Shown: in pieces, positions 30,360 to 39,931 of the stretch
Layout of the letters: every line of letters starts with the position of its first letter
How positions within the stretch are numbered: the first letter of the stretch is position 1
Assembly (NCBI RefSeq): GCF_021117365.1
Contig: NZ_CP088262.1
Location: 1-64,000, forward strand
Direction: 5' to 3'
Source of the DNA: Nocardioides sp. cx-173
GTDB taxonomy: Bacteria > Actinomycetota > Actinomycetes > Propionibacteriales > Nocardioidaceae
DNA: 64,000 nucleotides
Notes under the pieces: model-generated
Told to the model about the DNA's origin: nothing
Database searches by the model: none
Seen by the model: only the letters and a program-made list of their open reading frames with translations
Made by a program: the position numbers and the translations under genes

Positions 30360-33300
30360 GTGATCTTCTCCCCCGCCCGTCTCTCCCGCACGTTCCTCCG
30401 TGTCTTGGTGGCGCTTGTGCTGGTGGGCGTGGGGGCCGTGATCTCGCCGGCGCCGGCTTCCGCGGACGCCGGCGGTCGCGGGTTCTACATCCCCGGCGCC
30501 TTCGCGAAGGTGAGCGCCGGGGAGTCGCTGACGTATCGGGCGTACATGGACGACTTCACCCCCGTCCCGAAGATCTTCGTGGACCCCGCTTCGGCGTCGG
30601 TGTGTCAGATCACCGGCTACGACCGCAGCACCTGGCTCCTGACGGTGCACATGCTCAAAGGCGGCACGTGCACCATCTGGTACGAGTACACGACTCCCAG
30701 CGTGCGCGCTCGTTCCGACATCCCGGTCGACCCTCACGTGCGCCAAGGCGTGACTGTCGAGGGCGCCCCCACCACCGTCCCGCTCGGCGCCGGGCAGGTC
30801 GCCTTCACCGCCTACTCCGACGGTGACCACGGGGCGCTCGACGTCGTGCAGGCCGTCGTCCCCGGCAACGGGATCGAGACCTGTCGGGTGACCGGCTACA
30901 ACCGCAGCACCTACCGGGTCACCGTGGCCCTGTTGCGTGGCGTGGTGTGCAACATCCGTCTGGCCCGAAACGAGACCGCCGTCTACCACGCCTCAGAGCG
31001 GTACTTCCAGTTCAACATCGACGACCCGCAGTCAGACCAGAGCCTCCTCTGGTCTCCCGTTGCCACCGCACCGTCGTGGGCTGACACGCCAGTGACGCTG
31101 GATGGCACCGCGACCTCCGGCTTGCCGATCACCTACACGTCGACGACGCCGAATCTGTGCACCGTTGAAGGAAACACCCTGCACGTGGTGGACGGTGTCG
31201 GGCTGCTGCCGAACCTCTACGGCTACTGCACCGTCACGGCCTCCCAGCCCGGCAACGCCCAGTGGTACCCGGCCGCGCCGCTGACGCGCACCATCAAGCT
31301 GACTCCCCGGGAGCGCACCCAGACGGTGACCTGGCCTTACGACCCGTATCAGCGACTGGGCCCTGCGGGCGGCGACACGCTCGTCGTGCAGGCCTCTGTC
31401 GACTCGGGCCGGTCGCTGAGCTACCAGAGCCTGACGCCTCACGTGTGCACCGTGTCCGGCAACGTGGTCACGAGCAGCGTCACCTATGTCCGCGACACCT
31501 GCCGAATCCGCGCGACTGCCGCTGGCGCCTACGGCTCCTGGGAGAGCGCCAGCGCCGACATCGGCATCCCGGTGATGGCGTCCACCCGGCCCCCGGAGTT
31601 CTACACCAACCAGCTGGTCTTCCCTCAGATCTCCAGCCGCGAGATCGTCGCCGGACCTTTCGACATTGAGGCCAAAGGTGCGTTGCCCGTCACCGTGTAC
31701 ACCCTGAGCGCCGGGGTCTGCACGGTCTCGGGCAGGACGGTCACACCGCTCACGGTCGGCACGTGCACGCTGCGCGCGATCCAGAGCCAGAACCAGTACC
31801 AGCAGGCGGTCGTGAAGGAGCAGTCCTTCCAGATCGCTGCGGGACACCAGAACCTCGACTTCCCGGCGCTCGCTGACCGTGTGGCCACCGACGACCCGTT
31901 CACGCTGACCGCTCGCACGTCGTCGGGTCTGGCGGTCGAGTTCGCCAGCCTGACCCAGCAGGTGTGCACCCTGTCAGGTGGCAGCCTCATCCTGCACGGT
32001 GCTGGGACCTGCACGGTGCGCGCCGAGGCCGGCAACGCCCTGTGGGCGGCCGTCTCCCAGGACCGCTCCTTCGAGGTCACCGCCGCCCCGCAGACCCTCG
32101 ACTTCCCCGCCCCCGCCGACCGTGTGGCCACCGACGGGCCGTTCGCGCTGGCTGCTTCGACCAGCTCGGGGGTGCCTGTGAGGTTCACGAGCGCGACTCC
32201 TGGGGTGTGCGCGGTGGATGGCGACGTGGTCTCGCTTCTCACCCACGGGACCTGCACGGTGCGCGCCGAGGCCGGCGACCAGGTGTGGGCGCCTGTCTCT
32301 GCGGAGCGGTCCTTCGAGGTCACCGCGGCCCCGCAGACCCTCGACTTCCCGGTCCTCGCGGACCGTGTGGCCACCGACGACCCGTTCACGCTGGCTGCTT
32401 CGACCAGCTCGGGGGTGCCTGTGAGGTTCACGAGCGCGACTCCTGGGGTGTGCGCGGTGGATGGCGACGTGGTCTCGCTTCTCACCCACGGGACCTGCAC
32501 GGTGCGCGCCGAGGCCGGCGACCACGTGTGGGCGCCTGTCTCTGCGGAGCGGTCCTTCGAGGTCACCGCCGCCGCGCAGACCCTCGACTTCCCCGCCCCC
32601 GCCGACCGTGTGGCCACCGACGACCCGTTCACCCTGGCCGCGTCGTCCGCCTCGGGGGCGCCTGTGACATTCAGCAGCCTGACCCCGCAGGTGTGCACCC
32701 TGGCTGGTGGCCTGGTCACCCTGCACCGCTCGGGGACCTGCACGGTGCGGTCCTCCGCGGCGGGCAACGACGTCTGGGCGCCTGTCTCTGCGGAGCGGTC
32801 CTTCGAGGTCACCGCGGCCCCGCAGACCCTGGACTTCCCCGCCCCCGCGGACCGTGTGGCCACCGACGACCCGTTCACGCTGGCCGCTTCGACCAGCTCG
32901 GGGGTGCCTGTGACGTTCACCAGCACCAGTCCGGCGGTGTGCACCCTTACTGGTGACCGGGTCTCCCTGCACGGTGCGGGGACCTGCGCCGTGCGTGCCG
33001 AGGCCGGCAACGACGTCTGGGCGCCTGTCTCTGCGGAGCGGTCCTTCGAGGTCGCCGCGGCCCCGCAGACCCTCGACTTCCCCGCCCCCGCCGACCGTGT
33101 GGCCACCGACGACCCGTTCACCCTGGCCGCGTCGTCCGCCTCGGGGGCGCCTGTGACATTCAGCAGCCTGACCCCGCAGGTGTGCAGCCTGGCTGGTGGC
33201 CTGGTCACCCTGCACCGTTCGGGGACCTGCACGGTGCGGTCCTCCGCGGCGGGCAACGACGTCTGGGCGCCTGTCTCCCAGGACCGCTCCTTCGAGGTCG

Positions 33301-34319
33301 CCGCCGGCCAGCAGATCCTCAGCTTCTCGGCGCCCGCTGACCGCATGCTCGCCGACGGGCCGTTCACGCTGGCCGCCTCGACCAGCTCGGGGGCACCTGT
33401 GAGGTTCACGAGCGCGACACCGGGGGTGTGCGCGGTGAACGGCGACGTGGTCTCGCTTCTCACCCACGGCATCTGCACGGTGCGCGCCGAGGCCGGCGAC
33501 CAGGTGTGGGCCCACACGTTCGAGGAGCGTTCGTTCGCTGTCTCCGCGCACGACCAGACGATCCACCTGGGCGGACTCGTCGGCACTGCGCTGTCCAGCC
33601 GCTCCGTCACCGCTTCCGCAACGTCCAGCCTGGGGCTCCCGGTCACGCTCACCTCGACGACGCCGGCCGTGTGCTCGGTCTCCGGTGTCGCCGTCGCGCT
33701 CCTCAAGGCCGGGACGTGCACCGTTCGAGCAACCCAGGACGGCACCTCGACGGTGCGTCCCGCGCCCGCCGTGACCGCGTCGTTCCCGGTGTGGGGCACG
33801 CCGGCTGCGCCGAAGACCGGCCGCCTGACGCAGATCGTGACGGTGCTGGGACAGGGAGAGTCCGACCTTCGGGTCGTCGCTTCCACTCCCGCCTGCCGCG
33901 TCAGCGGTGGCCGTCTGGTCTTCGTGTCGCCCGGTGTCTGCCGTGTCCGCGTGATGGGCGCCGGGAGCCGGGTTGTGCGTGTGGTCGTCTCCAAGGTCTC
34001 CGCGGCTTACGCCGCGACGTCGGCCAGCCACCTTGCGCGGGCGGGGAAGCTCTCCTTCGCGAAGGGCTCTGCCACGCTGTCTCCCCGTGCCAAGTCCTCC
34101 CTGCGCGTCCAAGCCCGGTCCCTGCGAGGTGCGAAGCTCGTGGTGGTCTACGGCAACCGCAGCGCGGGCGAGTCGTCGGCGCTGGCGGGGGCACGGGCTC
34201 GGGCGGTCGTCTCGTACCTACGCGCCCACGGCGTCAAGGTCACGATCGCGAAGGTCGGCTTGACTGCGAAGAAGGCGGCCGGCCCCGGCCGGGCAGCAGA
34301 CCTGTTCGCCTTGCGCTGA
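30360..34319 (+). CDS. Secreted protein of Ig-like repeats
   Basis: From GTG 30360 the product has 1,319 residues. A signal peptide comes first (RLSRTFLRVLVALVLVGVGA to PAPASA, cleavage near residue 36). Next are degenerate beta-rich units, then seven units of 81-82 residues, each opening with QTLDFPAPADRVATDDPF-type sequence and holding VCxL/V...GTCTVR with two conserved cysteines. An eighth, divergent unit follows, and a C-terminal part (about 1220-1319) resembles an OmpA-like fold (LSFAKGSATLSPRAK, YGNRSAG, ARARAVVSYLRAHGV). Likely secreted or cell-wall-associated, perhaps adhesive; function unknown. It lies just outside the island. Confidence 0.8.
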   Translation: MIFSPARLSRTFLRVLVALVLVGVGAVISPAPASADAGGRGFYIPGAFAKVSAGESLTYRAYMDDFTPVPKIFVDPASASVCQITGYDRSTWLLTVHMLKGGTCTIWYEYTTPSVRARSDIPVDPHVRQGVTVEGAPTTVPLGAGQVAFTAYSDGDHGALDVVQAVVPGNGIETCRVTGYNRSTYRVTVALLRGVVCNIRLARNETAVYHASERYFQFNIDDPQSDQSLLWSPVATAPSWADTPVTLDGTATSGLPITYTSTTPNLCTVEGNTLHVVDGVGLLPNLYGYCTVTASQPGNAQWYPAAPLTRTIKLTPRERTQTVTWPYDPYQRLGPAGGDTLVVQASVDSGRSLSYQSLTPHVCTVSGNVVTSSVTYVRDTCRIRATAAGAYGSWESASADIGIPVMASTRPPEFYTNQLVFPQISSREIVAGPFDIEAKGALPVTVYTLSAGVCTVSGRTVTPLTVGTCTLRAIQSQNQYQQAVVKEQSFQIAAGHQNLDFPALADRVATDDPFTLTARTSSGLAVEFASLTQQVCTLSGGSLILHGAGTCTVRAEAGNALWAAVSQDRSFEVTAAPQTLDFPAPADRVATDGPFALAASTSSGVPVRFTSATPGVCAVDGDVVSLLTHGTCTVRAEAGDQVWAPVSAERSFEVTAAPQTLDFPVLADRVATDDPFTLAASTSSGVPVRFTSATPGVCAVDGDVVSLLTHGTCTVRAEAGDHVWAPVSAERSFEVTAAAQTLDFPAPADRVATDDPFTLAASSASGAPVTFSSLTPQVCTLAGGLVTLHRSGTCTVRSSAAGNDVWAPVSAERSFEVTAAPQTLDFPAPADRVATDDPFTLAASTSSGVPVTFTSTSPAVCTLTGDRVSLHGAGTCAVRAEAGNDVWAPVSAERSFEVAAAPQTLDFPAPADRVATDDPFTLAASSASGAPVTFSSLTPQVCSLAGGLVTLHRSGTCTVRSSAAGNDVWAPVSQDRSFEVAAGQQILSFSAPADRMLADGPFTLAASTSSGAPVRFTSATPGVCAVNGDVVSLLTHGICTVRAEAGDQVWAHTFEERSFAVSAHDQTIHLGGLVGTALSSRSVTASATSSLGLPVTLTSTTPAVCSVSGVAVALLKAGTCTVRATQDGTSTVRPAPAVTASFPVWGTPAAPKTGRLTQIVTVLGQGESDLRVVASTPACRVSGGRLVFVSPGVCRVRVMGAGSRVVRVVVSKVSAAYAATSASHLARAGKLSFAKGSATLSPRAKSSLRVQARSLRGAKLVVVYGNRSAGESSALAGARARAVVSYLRAHGVKVTIAKVGLTAKKAAGPGRAADLFALR
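31848..33554 (+). repeat. Seven tandem 243-246 bp coding repeats
   Basis: Units start at 31848, 32091, 32334, 32577, 32823, 33066 and 33312. Units 2 and 3 are almost identical in DNA, as are units 4 and 6, which differ at only a few bases over about 240. The pattern of two alternating variants points to recent duplication or gene conversion within the gene. Confidence 0.9.
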
Positions 34320-34461
34320 CGGCACCGCTGGGGCGCTTTCCCGGGCACGTGCGGTAAAGCTGGCGGCGGCTCGTACCGTCGCGGAGTGGATGCCTCCGCA
34401 AGCGCGTGTGGCTGCGGGTCGCGAAGGTGTCGAGTGCGCCCACCTCGGGCGCCTCACCCAC

Positions 34462-36774
34462 TCAGCGGCCGAGCACGCCGTAGGCGGCGTCCACGATCGA
34501 GGTGGTGTCGATCCCGTGCAGGCGGTAGGCCTCGTCCACGGTGCTGGACTGGCCGAACTCAGTGACCCCGAGGTTGCGGATGCGGTCGCCGCGTACGCCG
34601 GCGAGGAACGAGAGCGTGTGCGGATGGCCGTCCAGCACGGTCACCAGCGGGGTCGCCTGGTCCGCGGGGAACAGCTCGTCCACGATGGCGCCGCCGTCAC
34701 CGGCGCTGCGCCGTCCGCGCTGCTGGAAGGAGCGGAACACCAGGTCGGCGCTGGTCAGGCAGACCACGCCCGCGCTGATGCCATGCCCGGCGAGCGCGTC
34801 GGCAGCCGCGATGACCTCGGGCATGATCGCCCCGGCGCCCACCAGCGTGACCTCGTCCGCCGGCGACGAGCGCAGGCGGTAGCCGCCGGCCACCGCCTGA
34901 CGGCGGCGCCGCTCCAGGAGGCCTTCGTCCTCGGGCAGCTCGGCGAGCGCGGGGTCCAGCGGCCGGGTCGAGAGCCGGAAGTACGACGACGTGCCGCCCG
35001 GCACGCCGACTCGGCTCATGGCGTGCAGGAACGTCCACTCGAGGTCCTGCGCGAAGGCCGGCTCCCAGGCGATGCAGCTCGGCTGCTCCAACCCGATCGA
35101 CGGCGTGGTGATCGACTGGTGCGCCCCGCCCTCCGGGGCCAGGGTCACCCCCGACGGGGTGCCGACCAGGATGGACTGGCCTCCGGCGTACATGCCGTAG
35201 GACCACGGCTCCAGCGCGCGCGAGACGAAGGGGTCGTAGAGCGTGGCCACCGGGATCAGGCGCTCGCCCCACCGGCTCCACGTGGTGCCGAGCTCCCCGA
35301 GCAGTCCGACCAGGTTCACCTCGGCGATGCCGAGCTCGACGTGCTGTCCGTTGGTCGCCTCGGACCACCGCAGGACCCGCTCGCGGTCGTCGGCGAACCA
35401 GTCGTGGCGGTCCTTGACGCTCCACACGCCGGTCTTGTTGATCCAGCCCCCCAGGTTGGTCGAGGACGCGACGTCGGGCGAGCACGTGACCACGCGGGCG
35501 GCCGCCGCGGGGGCGTCGCGGACCAGGTCGGCGAGCAGCCGGCCCAGGGCCGCCTGCGTGGAGCCGGGCTTGCGATGCGGGTGGCCGAGCGTGGTGGGGA
35601 CCTGGAGCGCCGCCGGCGCCCCGACGGGAGTCCTGCGCAGGGCCCGGCCGCGCTGCGCGCACAGGACGGCCGCGGGCGTGCCCTCGTCGAAGGTGCGCCA
35701 GGAGTCGTCCAGGCTGGCGCCGGTCGCCGCGGCGAGCTCGCGCATCTGCTCCTCGCCGAGCAGTGCGGAGTGGTTGTTCGGGTGGCCCTCGGTGGCCAGT
35801 CCGCGACCCTTGATCGTGTAGGCGAACACGACGGTCGGCCGGTCGTCGGCGATCTTGTCGAAGGTGTCGACCAGCAGCCCCAGGTCGTGTCCCCCCAGAT
35901 CCCGGACTGCGCTCGCCAGCTCCTCGGCCGGGAGCGCGCTCACGAGGGCCTGGAGCTCCGGTGAGGCCCGGTCGAGGAGGATCCGCGCGGCGACCTGGTC
36001 CGGAGCCACGCGAAGCATCCGCTGGTACTCCTCGTTCGGCATGGACTCCAGGCGCTCCCGGAGATCGGCACCGCCGGGACGCTCGAAGATCCGCGAGATC
36101 GTACGGCCCCACTTCAGCGTCAGCACCTCCCAGCCGGCGGCCTCGAACATCCCCTGGAGCCGCTGGATCTGGATGTCGGGCACGACCCGGTCCAGCGACT
36201 GCCGGTTCAGGTCCACGACCCACAGGACCTCGCCGAGGGACGCGACCATCGGGTCCGCCACCGCCTCCCAGATCGCCCCCTCGTCGAGCTCGGCGTCGCC
36301 GAGCAGGCTCACGAAGCGGCCCGCGTGCGGGGTGTCGGGGAAGTGCGAGCTCGCGTAGCGGTGCGCGACCGCCGCCCACAGTGCGGCGGTGGCGCCGATG
36401 CCCACCGAGCCGGTCGAGAAGTCGACCGTGTCGGGGTCCTTGAGCCGGCTCGGGTACGACTGCAGGCCGCCCTTCTCGCGCAGCGTCGTCAGGTAGGCCG
36501 GATCCAGGTCGCCGAGCAGGTGGTTCAGCGCGTGCAGGACGGGGGAGGCGTGCGGCTTCACCGACACCCGGTCCGCGTCGGTCAGGCTCTGGAACCACAG
36601 GGCCACCATGATGTCGACGATCGAGGCCGACGAGGCCTGGTGGCCGCCCACCTTGACCCCGCTGGTGTTGGGGCGCCCGCGGTTGGCGGCGTCGACGATG
36701 GCGGCGGAGAGCCACAGCACGCGCTGGGAGATGGTGCGCAGGACGGCGAGGTCGATCGGGTCGGTCACGCGCAC
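34462..36774 (-). CDS. AceE-like thiamine-diphosphate 2-oxoacid dehydrogenase E1
   Basis: The 770-residue protein has the homodimeric E1 (AceE/transketolase) layout: SGVKVGGHQASSASIVDIMV at the N-terminus, and a thiamine-diphosphate-binding stretch GDAELDEGAIWEA to VDLNRQSLD near 168-206, close to the AceE GDGEMDE...N pattern. It then has the IKGRGLATEGHPNNHSALL segment, a Pyr-binding domain (ELGIAEVNLVGLLGELG) and a transketolase C-terminal domain. It is shorter than AceE, and no E2 or E3 gene is close. A divergent Lrp/AsnC gene suggests amino-acid-linked control, as in the mdeR-mdeB methionine-degradation pair, where the E1 acts on 2-oxobutyrate. The substrate here is inferred. Confidence 0.8.
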   Translation of the reverse strand: MRVTDPIDLAVLRTISQRVLWLSAAIVDAANRGRPNTSGVKVGGHQASSASIVDIMVALWFQSLTDADRVSVKPHASPVLHALNHLLGDLDPAYLTTLREKGGLQSYPSRLKDPDTVDFSTGSVGIGATAALWAAVAHRYASSHFPDTPHAGRFVSLLGDAELDEGAIWEAVADPMVASLGEVLWVVDLNRQSLDRVVPDIQIQRLQGMFEAAGWEVLTLKWGRTISRIFERPGGADLRERLESMPNEEYQRMLRVAPDQVAARILLDRASPELQALVSALPAEELASAVRDLGGHDLGLLVDTFDKIADDRPTVVFAYTIKGRGLATEGHPNNHSALLGEEQMRELAAATGASLDDSWRTFDEGTPAAVLCAQRGRALRRTPVGAPAALQVPTTLGHPHRKPGSTQAALGRLLADLVRDAPAAAARVVTCSPDVASSTNLGGWINKTGVWSVKDRHDWFADDRERVLRWSEATNGQHVELGIAEVNLVGLLGELGTTWSRWGERLIPVATLYDPFVSRALEPWSYGMYAGGQSILVGTPSGVTLAPEGGAHQSITTPSIGLEQPSCIAWEPAFAQDLEWTFLHAMSRVGVPGGTSSYFRLSTRPLDPALAELPEDEGLLERRRRQAVAGGYRLRSSPADEVTLVGAGAIMPEVIAAADALAGHGISAGVVCLTSADLVFRSFQQRGRRSAGDGGAIVDELFPADQATPLVTVLDGHPHTLSFLAGVRGDRIRNLGVTEFGQSSTVDEAYRLHGIDTTSIVDAAYGVLGR

Positions 36775-36901
36775 ACGGTCTCAGCGACCGGCGGCCCTGA
36801 CTATCGGTGTTGATCGTTTCGCGCTCGATTCGCAGTATTCATGGCAAACTCAAGCTCGATATGTGGGCGAAGTCATCAGTGCAGCGCAGGATCTGACTCG
36901 C

Positions 36902-37357
36902 ATGGCCGTGGATGAGGTAGACCGCGCGATCCTCGACCTGCTGCGTCGCGACGCGCGCACCACGGTGGCCGAGATCGCGCGTACGGTCCGTCTCTCCCCG
37001 GCTCCGGTGGCCCGCCGGATCGCGCGGCTGGAGCAAAGCGGCGTGATCCGCGGCTACCGCGCGATCATCGACGACAAGCGCGGCGGCTCGCTCGAGGCGT
37101 TCACCGAGATCCGGCTCGCGGGCTCCACCGAGACCGGCGAGCTCGCCGAGATCCTCAAAGACGTGCCCGAGATCCAGGCGTTCTACACCATCGCCGGCGA
37201 CCCGGACGGCCTGGTGCGCATCCGCGTCGACGACGTGGACCACCTGCAGCGCGTGGTCAACGCGATGCGGCGTACGGGCAAGCTGACGGCCACCAAGACG
37301 CTCATCTCGCTCTACTCCTGGGAGCGCTCCGACGACCCGCCGACCGAGCCCGCCTGA
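36902..37357 (+). CDS. Lrp/AsnC-family transcriptional regulator
   Basis: This 151-residue regulator has an N-terminal helix-turn-helix (VDRAILDLLRRDARTTVAEIA, then LSPAPVARRIARLE) and a C-terminal RAM ligand domain (TEIRLAG to TKTLISLYSW), the standard Lrp architecture. It diverges from the AceE-like gene with about 127 bp between the starts, so it probably controls that gene in response to an amino acid or oxoacid. The ATG at 36902 starts the conserved region; upstream open frame lacks family character. Confidence 0.92.
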   Translation: MAVDEVDRAILDLLRRDARTTVAEIARTVRLSPAPVARRIARLEQSGVIRGYRAIIDDKRGGSLEAFTEIRLAGSTETGELAEILKDVPEIQAFYTIAGDPDGLVRIRVDDVDHLQRVVNAMRRTGKLTATKTLISLYSWERSDDPPTEPA

Positions 37358-37379
37358 GGTAGCTGCCCGGGCAGCGGTC

Positions 37380-38027
37380 CTAGCGCCGCCAGAAGAGGTG
37401 GTGCACGACCGCTCCGCTCGGGCTGGGCACGACGTCGCGGTGGTAGCGGTCCAGCAGCTCCTCGGGTGAGCTCCACAGCCGCGAGCCCCCGCCCAGCTCC
37501 ACGGGAGAGACGGCGACGTGGAGGGTGTCGACCAGGCCCGCGTCCAGGAACTGGCGCAGCGACTGGGCGCCGCCGCCGAGGCGCACGTCCTTGCCGTCGG
37601 CGGCGGCCAAGGCCGGCTCGAGCACCTCGGCGGGGGAGCCGGAGACGAAGTGGAACGTCGTGTCGCCGAGCGTGAACGACGGCCGCTCGTGGTGGGTCAT
37701 GACGAACACCGGGGTGTGGAACGGCGGCTCGTCGCCCCACCAGCCCTGCCACTCGTGGTCGGTCCAGGGGCCGCGCTGGGGCCCGAACTTGTTGCGGCCC
37801 ATGATCTCGGCGCCGATGTTGCGGTGGAACTCGCGGACGAGATAGTCGTCGAGGCCCTGGCTGCCGCCGGGGTCGGTGCGGTTCGGCCAGCTCGCGGTGG
37901 CCCCGGCCCACGCCATCATGACCTGGGGGTCGGCGTGCCCGAACGGGCGCTCGAGGCTCTGCCCCTCGCCCGCGGCGTACCCGTCACTGGACACCACGAT
38001 GTTGTGTGCGCGCACCAGCTGGCTCAC
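37380..38027 (-). CDS. Dihydrofolate-reductase-family (RibD C-terminal) protein
   Basis: The 215-residue protein has the RibD_C/dihydrofolate reductase-like fold: an N-terminal strand and loop (NIVVSSDGYAAGEG), a central GRNKFG turn, VFVMTHHERPSF, and the NADPH-binding segment LGGGAQSLRQFLDAGLVDTLHVAVSPVELGGG as separate short motifs. These stand-alone proteins are usually of unknown substrate. GTG 38027 is used because GAGGGAG lies just upstream. It is convergent with the Lrp gene (22-bp gap). Confidence 0.85.
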   Translation of the reverse strand: MSQLVRAHNIVVSSDGYAAGEGQSLERPFGHADPQVMMAWAGATASWPNRTDPGGSQGLDDYLVREFHRNIGAEIMGRNKFGPQRGPWTDHEWQGWWGDEPPFHTPVFVMTHHERPSFTLGDTTFHFVSGSPAEVLEPALAAADGKDVRLGGGAQSLRQFLDAGLVDTLHVAVSPVELGGGSRLWSSPEELLDRYHRDVVPSPSGAVVHHLFWRR

Positions 38028-38170
38028 GGTTGCTCCCTCTGTCGACGCCCGGCGTGTTCGTCGAGTGTGACCCCGCGGGCCCCGCGAAGTCATCGGGGAA
38101 GGTCACCTCCAGCGGGAGAAGGAGAAGAACGATAGAATATACGATCATCCGTTGACCGCGTAGGAGTCCC

Positions 38171-39931
38171 GTGAACGACCCGACCAGGTCCGGTGCCGCC
38201 GCCGGGTCCGCCCTCGGCGCCCGCCGGGGCCGCGCGCTCGTCCTCATCTCCGTGGCTCAGCTGATGCTGGTCCTGGACGGCACCATCACCAACATCGCCT
38301 TGCCCCACGTGGCCCGCGACCTCGCGATGTCGGCGGCGGCGCTGACCTGGGTGGTGACGATCTACGCCCTGGCCTTCGGCGGACTGCTGCTGCTGGGCGG
38401 TCGCCTCGGCGACCTGTTGGGTCGGCGGCGCACCTTCACCGTCGGCCTGCTGGTCTTCGCCACCGCATCCCTGCTCGGCGGGGCGGCGACCGAGGGGTGG
38501 ATGCTGCTGGCGGCGCGTGCCCTGCAGGGGGCGGGTGCCGCGCTGGCCTCGCCCGCGGCGCTGGCCCTGATCACCACCAACTTCCCGGCGGGTCGGCCAC
38601 GCAACCGGGCCATGGGGGTGTTCGCCGCGATGTCCGGCATCGGCGCGGCGACCGGGCTGCTCCTGGGCGGCTTCCTCACCGGGCTCGACGGCATCCTCGG
38701 CATGGAGGTGACCGGGTGGCGCCTCACCTTGTGGATCAACGCCCCGATCGGCCTGGCCGCCGCCCTGCTCGCCCCGCGCTGGCTCTCCGAGGCCCCGCGC
38801 AGCCCGGACCGGCTCGACGTGCCGGGCGCCGTGACCGGCACCCTCGCGCTGCTCGGCCTGGTCTTCGGGCTCTCCCGCGGCGGGGAGGCCGACCACGGGT
38901 GGGACGACCCGCTGACGCTGGTCGCGCTCGTGGGTGGCGTGGTGCTGGCGGTGGCGTTCGTGCTGATCGAGACCCGGGTGGCGAGCCCTCTGCTGCCGCT
39001 GCGGATCGTCGTGGACCGCACCCGCGGGACCAGCTTCGCCGCGATGCTGTTCGCCGCGTCGGCGCTGATCTCGATGTTCTACTTCAACGGCCAGTTCGTG
39101 CAGCGGATCATGGGCTACGAGCCGCTGCACGCCGGGGTCGCGTTCCTGCCGTTCTCCGCCAGCGTGATGCTGGGCGCCGGGCTGTCCGCCGCGCTGGTGA
39201 GCCGGCTCGGGGTGCGGGTGATCACCGGCACCGGCACGCTGCTGGCTGCCGTCGCGCTCTTCGGGTTCTCCCGGTACGACGTCGACGACTCGGTCACGGC
39301 GGTGCTGCGCAGCATGGGCCCGGCGGGCGAGGCCCTCGGCGCCGACGTGTCGTACTCGACCTCGGTCCTGCCCTACCTGGTCCTCATGGGCGTCGGGATG
39401 GGGATGACGTTCGTGCCGATGACGCTGACCGCGGTCCACCGCGTGGGCCGCGAGGACTCCGGCGTCGGCTCCGGTGTCCTCAACACCGTGCAGCAGGTCG
39501 GGGGCGCCCTCGGCCTGGCGATCCTGGGGACCGTGTCGTTGCACGCCGTCAACGCGCGCACCGAGGACGTGGCCGGTCCGCTGCGCGAGGGCTTGAGCGC
39601 CTCCGGCCTGGACCCGGACGCCGCCGTGCCCGGCGGCGCCATGTCCTACCTCGACTCCGCCCTCTACACCGCGACCTACACCGACGGCGCGACCCACGCC
39701 TTCCTCGGCGCCTCGCTGCTGATGCTGGTCGCGTCGGTGCTGATCTGGACCTTCTTGCGGGTCAGCCCCGCCGAGCTCGGCGCCTCAGGCGAGGAAGGCG
39801 GCGATCCGCTCGTGGTAGCCGGGGGGCTCGAGGAGGAACGAGTCGTGACCGAAGGGGGAGGCGAGCTCGGCCCAGTCGACCTCGACGCCCAGCGCCGCCA
39901 GGTGTCCGGCGAGCACCTCGGACTGCCGTGA
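38171..39931 (+). CDS. DHA2-type MFS efflux transporter
   Basis: The 586-residue protein is a 14-helix drug:H+ antiporter type of the major facilitator superfamily. The motif after the first helix (VLDGTITNIALPHVARDL) and the loop 2-3 motif GGRLGDLLGRRR are typical of DHA2 (EmrB/QacA-like) pumps. Helices extend to about residue 535. The last 50 residues are polar and low-complexity and are read antisense to the end of metX, a 147-bp overlap of the two 3' ends. No TetR-type regulator adjoins it; an AT-rich patch at 38130-38150 may be its promoter. Confidence 0.9.
   Translation: MNDPTRSGAAAGSALGARRGRALVLISVAQLMLVLDGTITNIALPHVARDLAMSAAALTWVVTIYALAFGGLLLLGGRLGDLLGRRRTFTVGLLVFATASLLGGAATEGWMLLAARALQGAGAALASPAALALITTNFPAGRPRNRAMGVFAAMSGIGAATGLLLGGFLTGLDGILGMEVTGWRLTLWINAPIGLAAALLAPRWLSEAPRSPDRLDVPGAVTGTLALLGLVFGLSRGGEADHGWDDPLTLVALVGGVVLAVAFVLIETRVASPLLPLRIVVDRTRGTSFAAMLFAASALISMFYFNGQFVQRIMGYEPLHAGVAFLPFSASVMLGAGLSAALVSRLGVRVITGTGTLLAAVALFGFSRYDVDDSVTAVLRSMGPAGEALGADVSYSTSVLPYLVLMGVGMGMTFVPMTLTAVHRVGREDSGVGSGVLNTVQQVGGALGLAILGTVSLHAVNARTEDVAGPLREGLSASGLDPDAAVPGGAMSYLDSALYTATYTDGATHAFLGASLLMLVASVLIWTFLRVSPAELGASGEEGGDPLVVAGGLEEERVVTEGGGELGPVDLDAQRRQVSGEHLGLP

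Noticed and set aside
31848..33554. CRISPR-like regular repeats
   Set aside because: The 243-246 bp units are in-frame protein-coding repeats without short spacers, and no cas genes occur.
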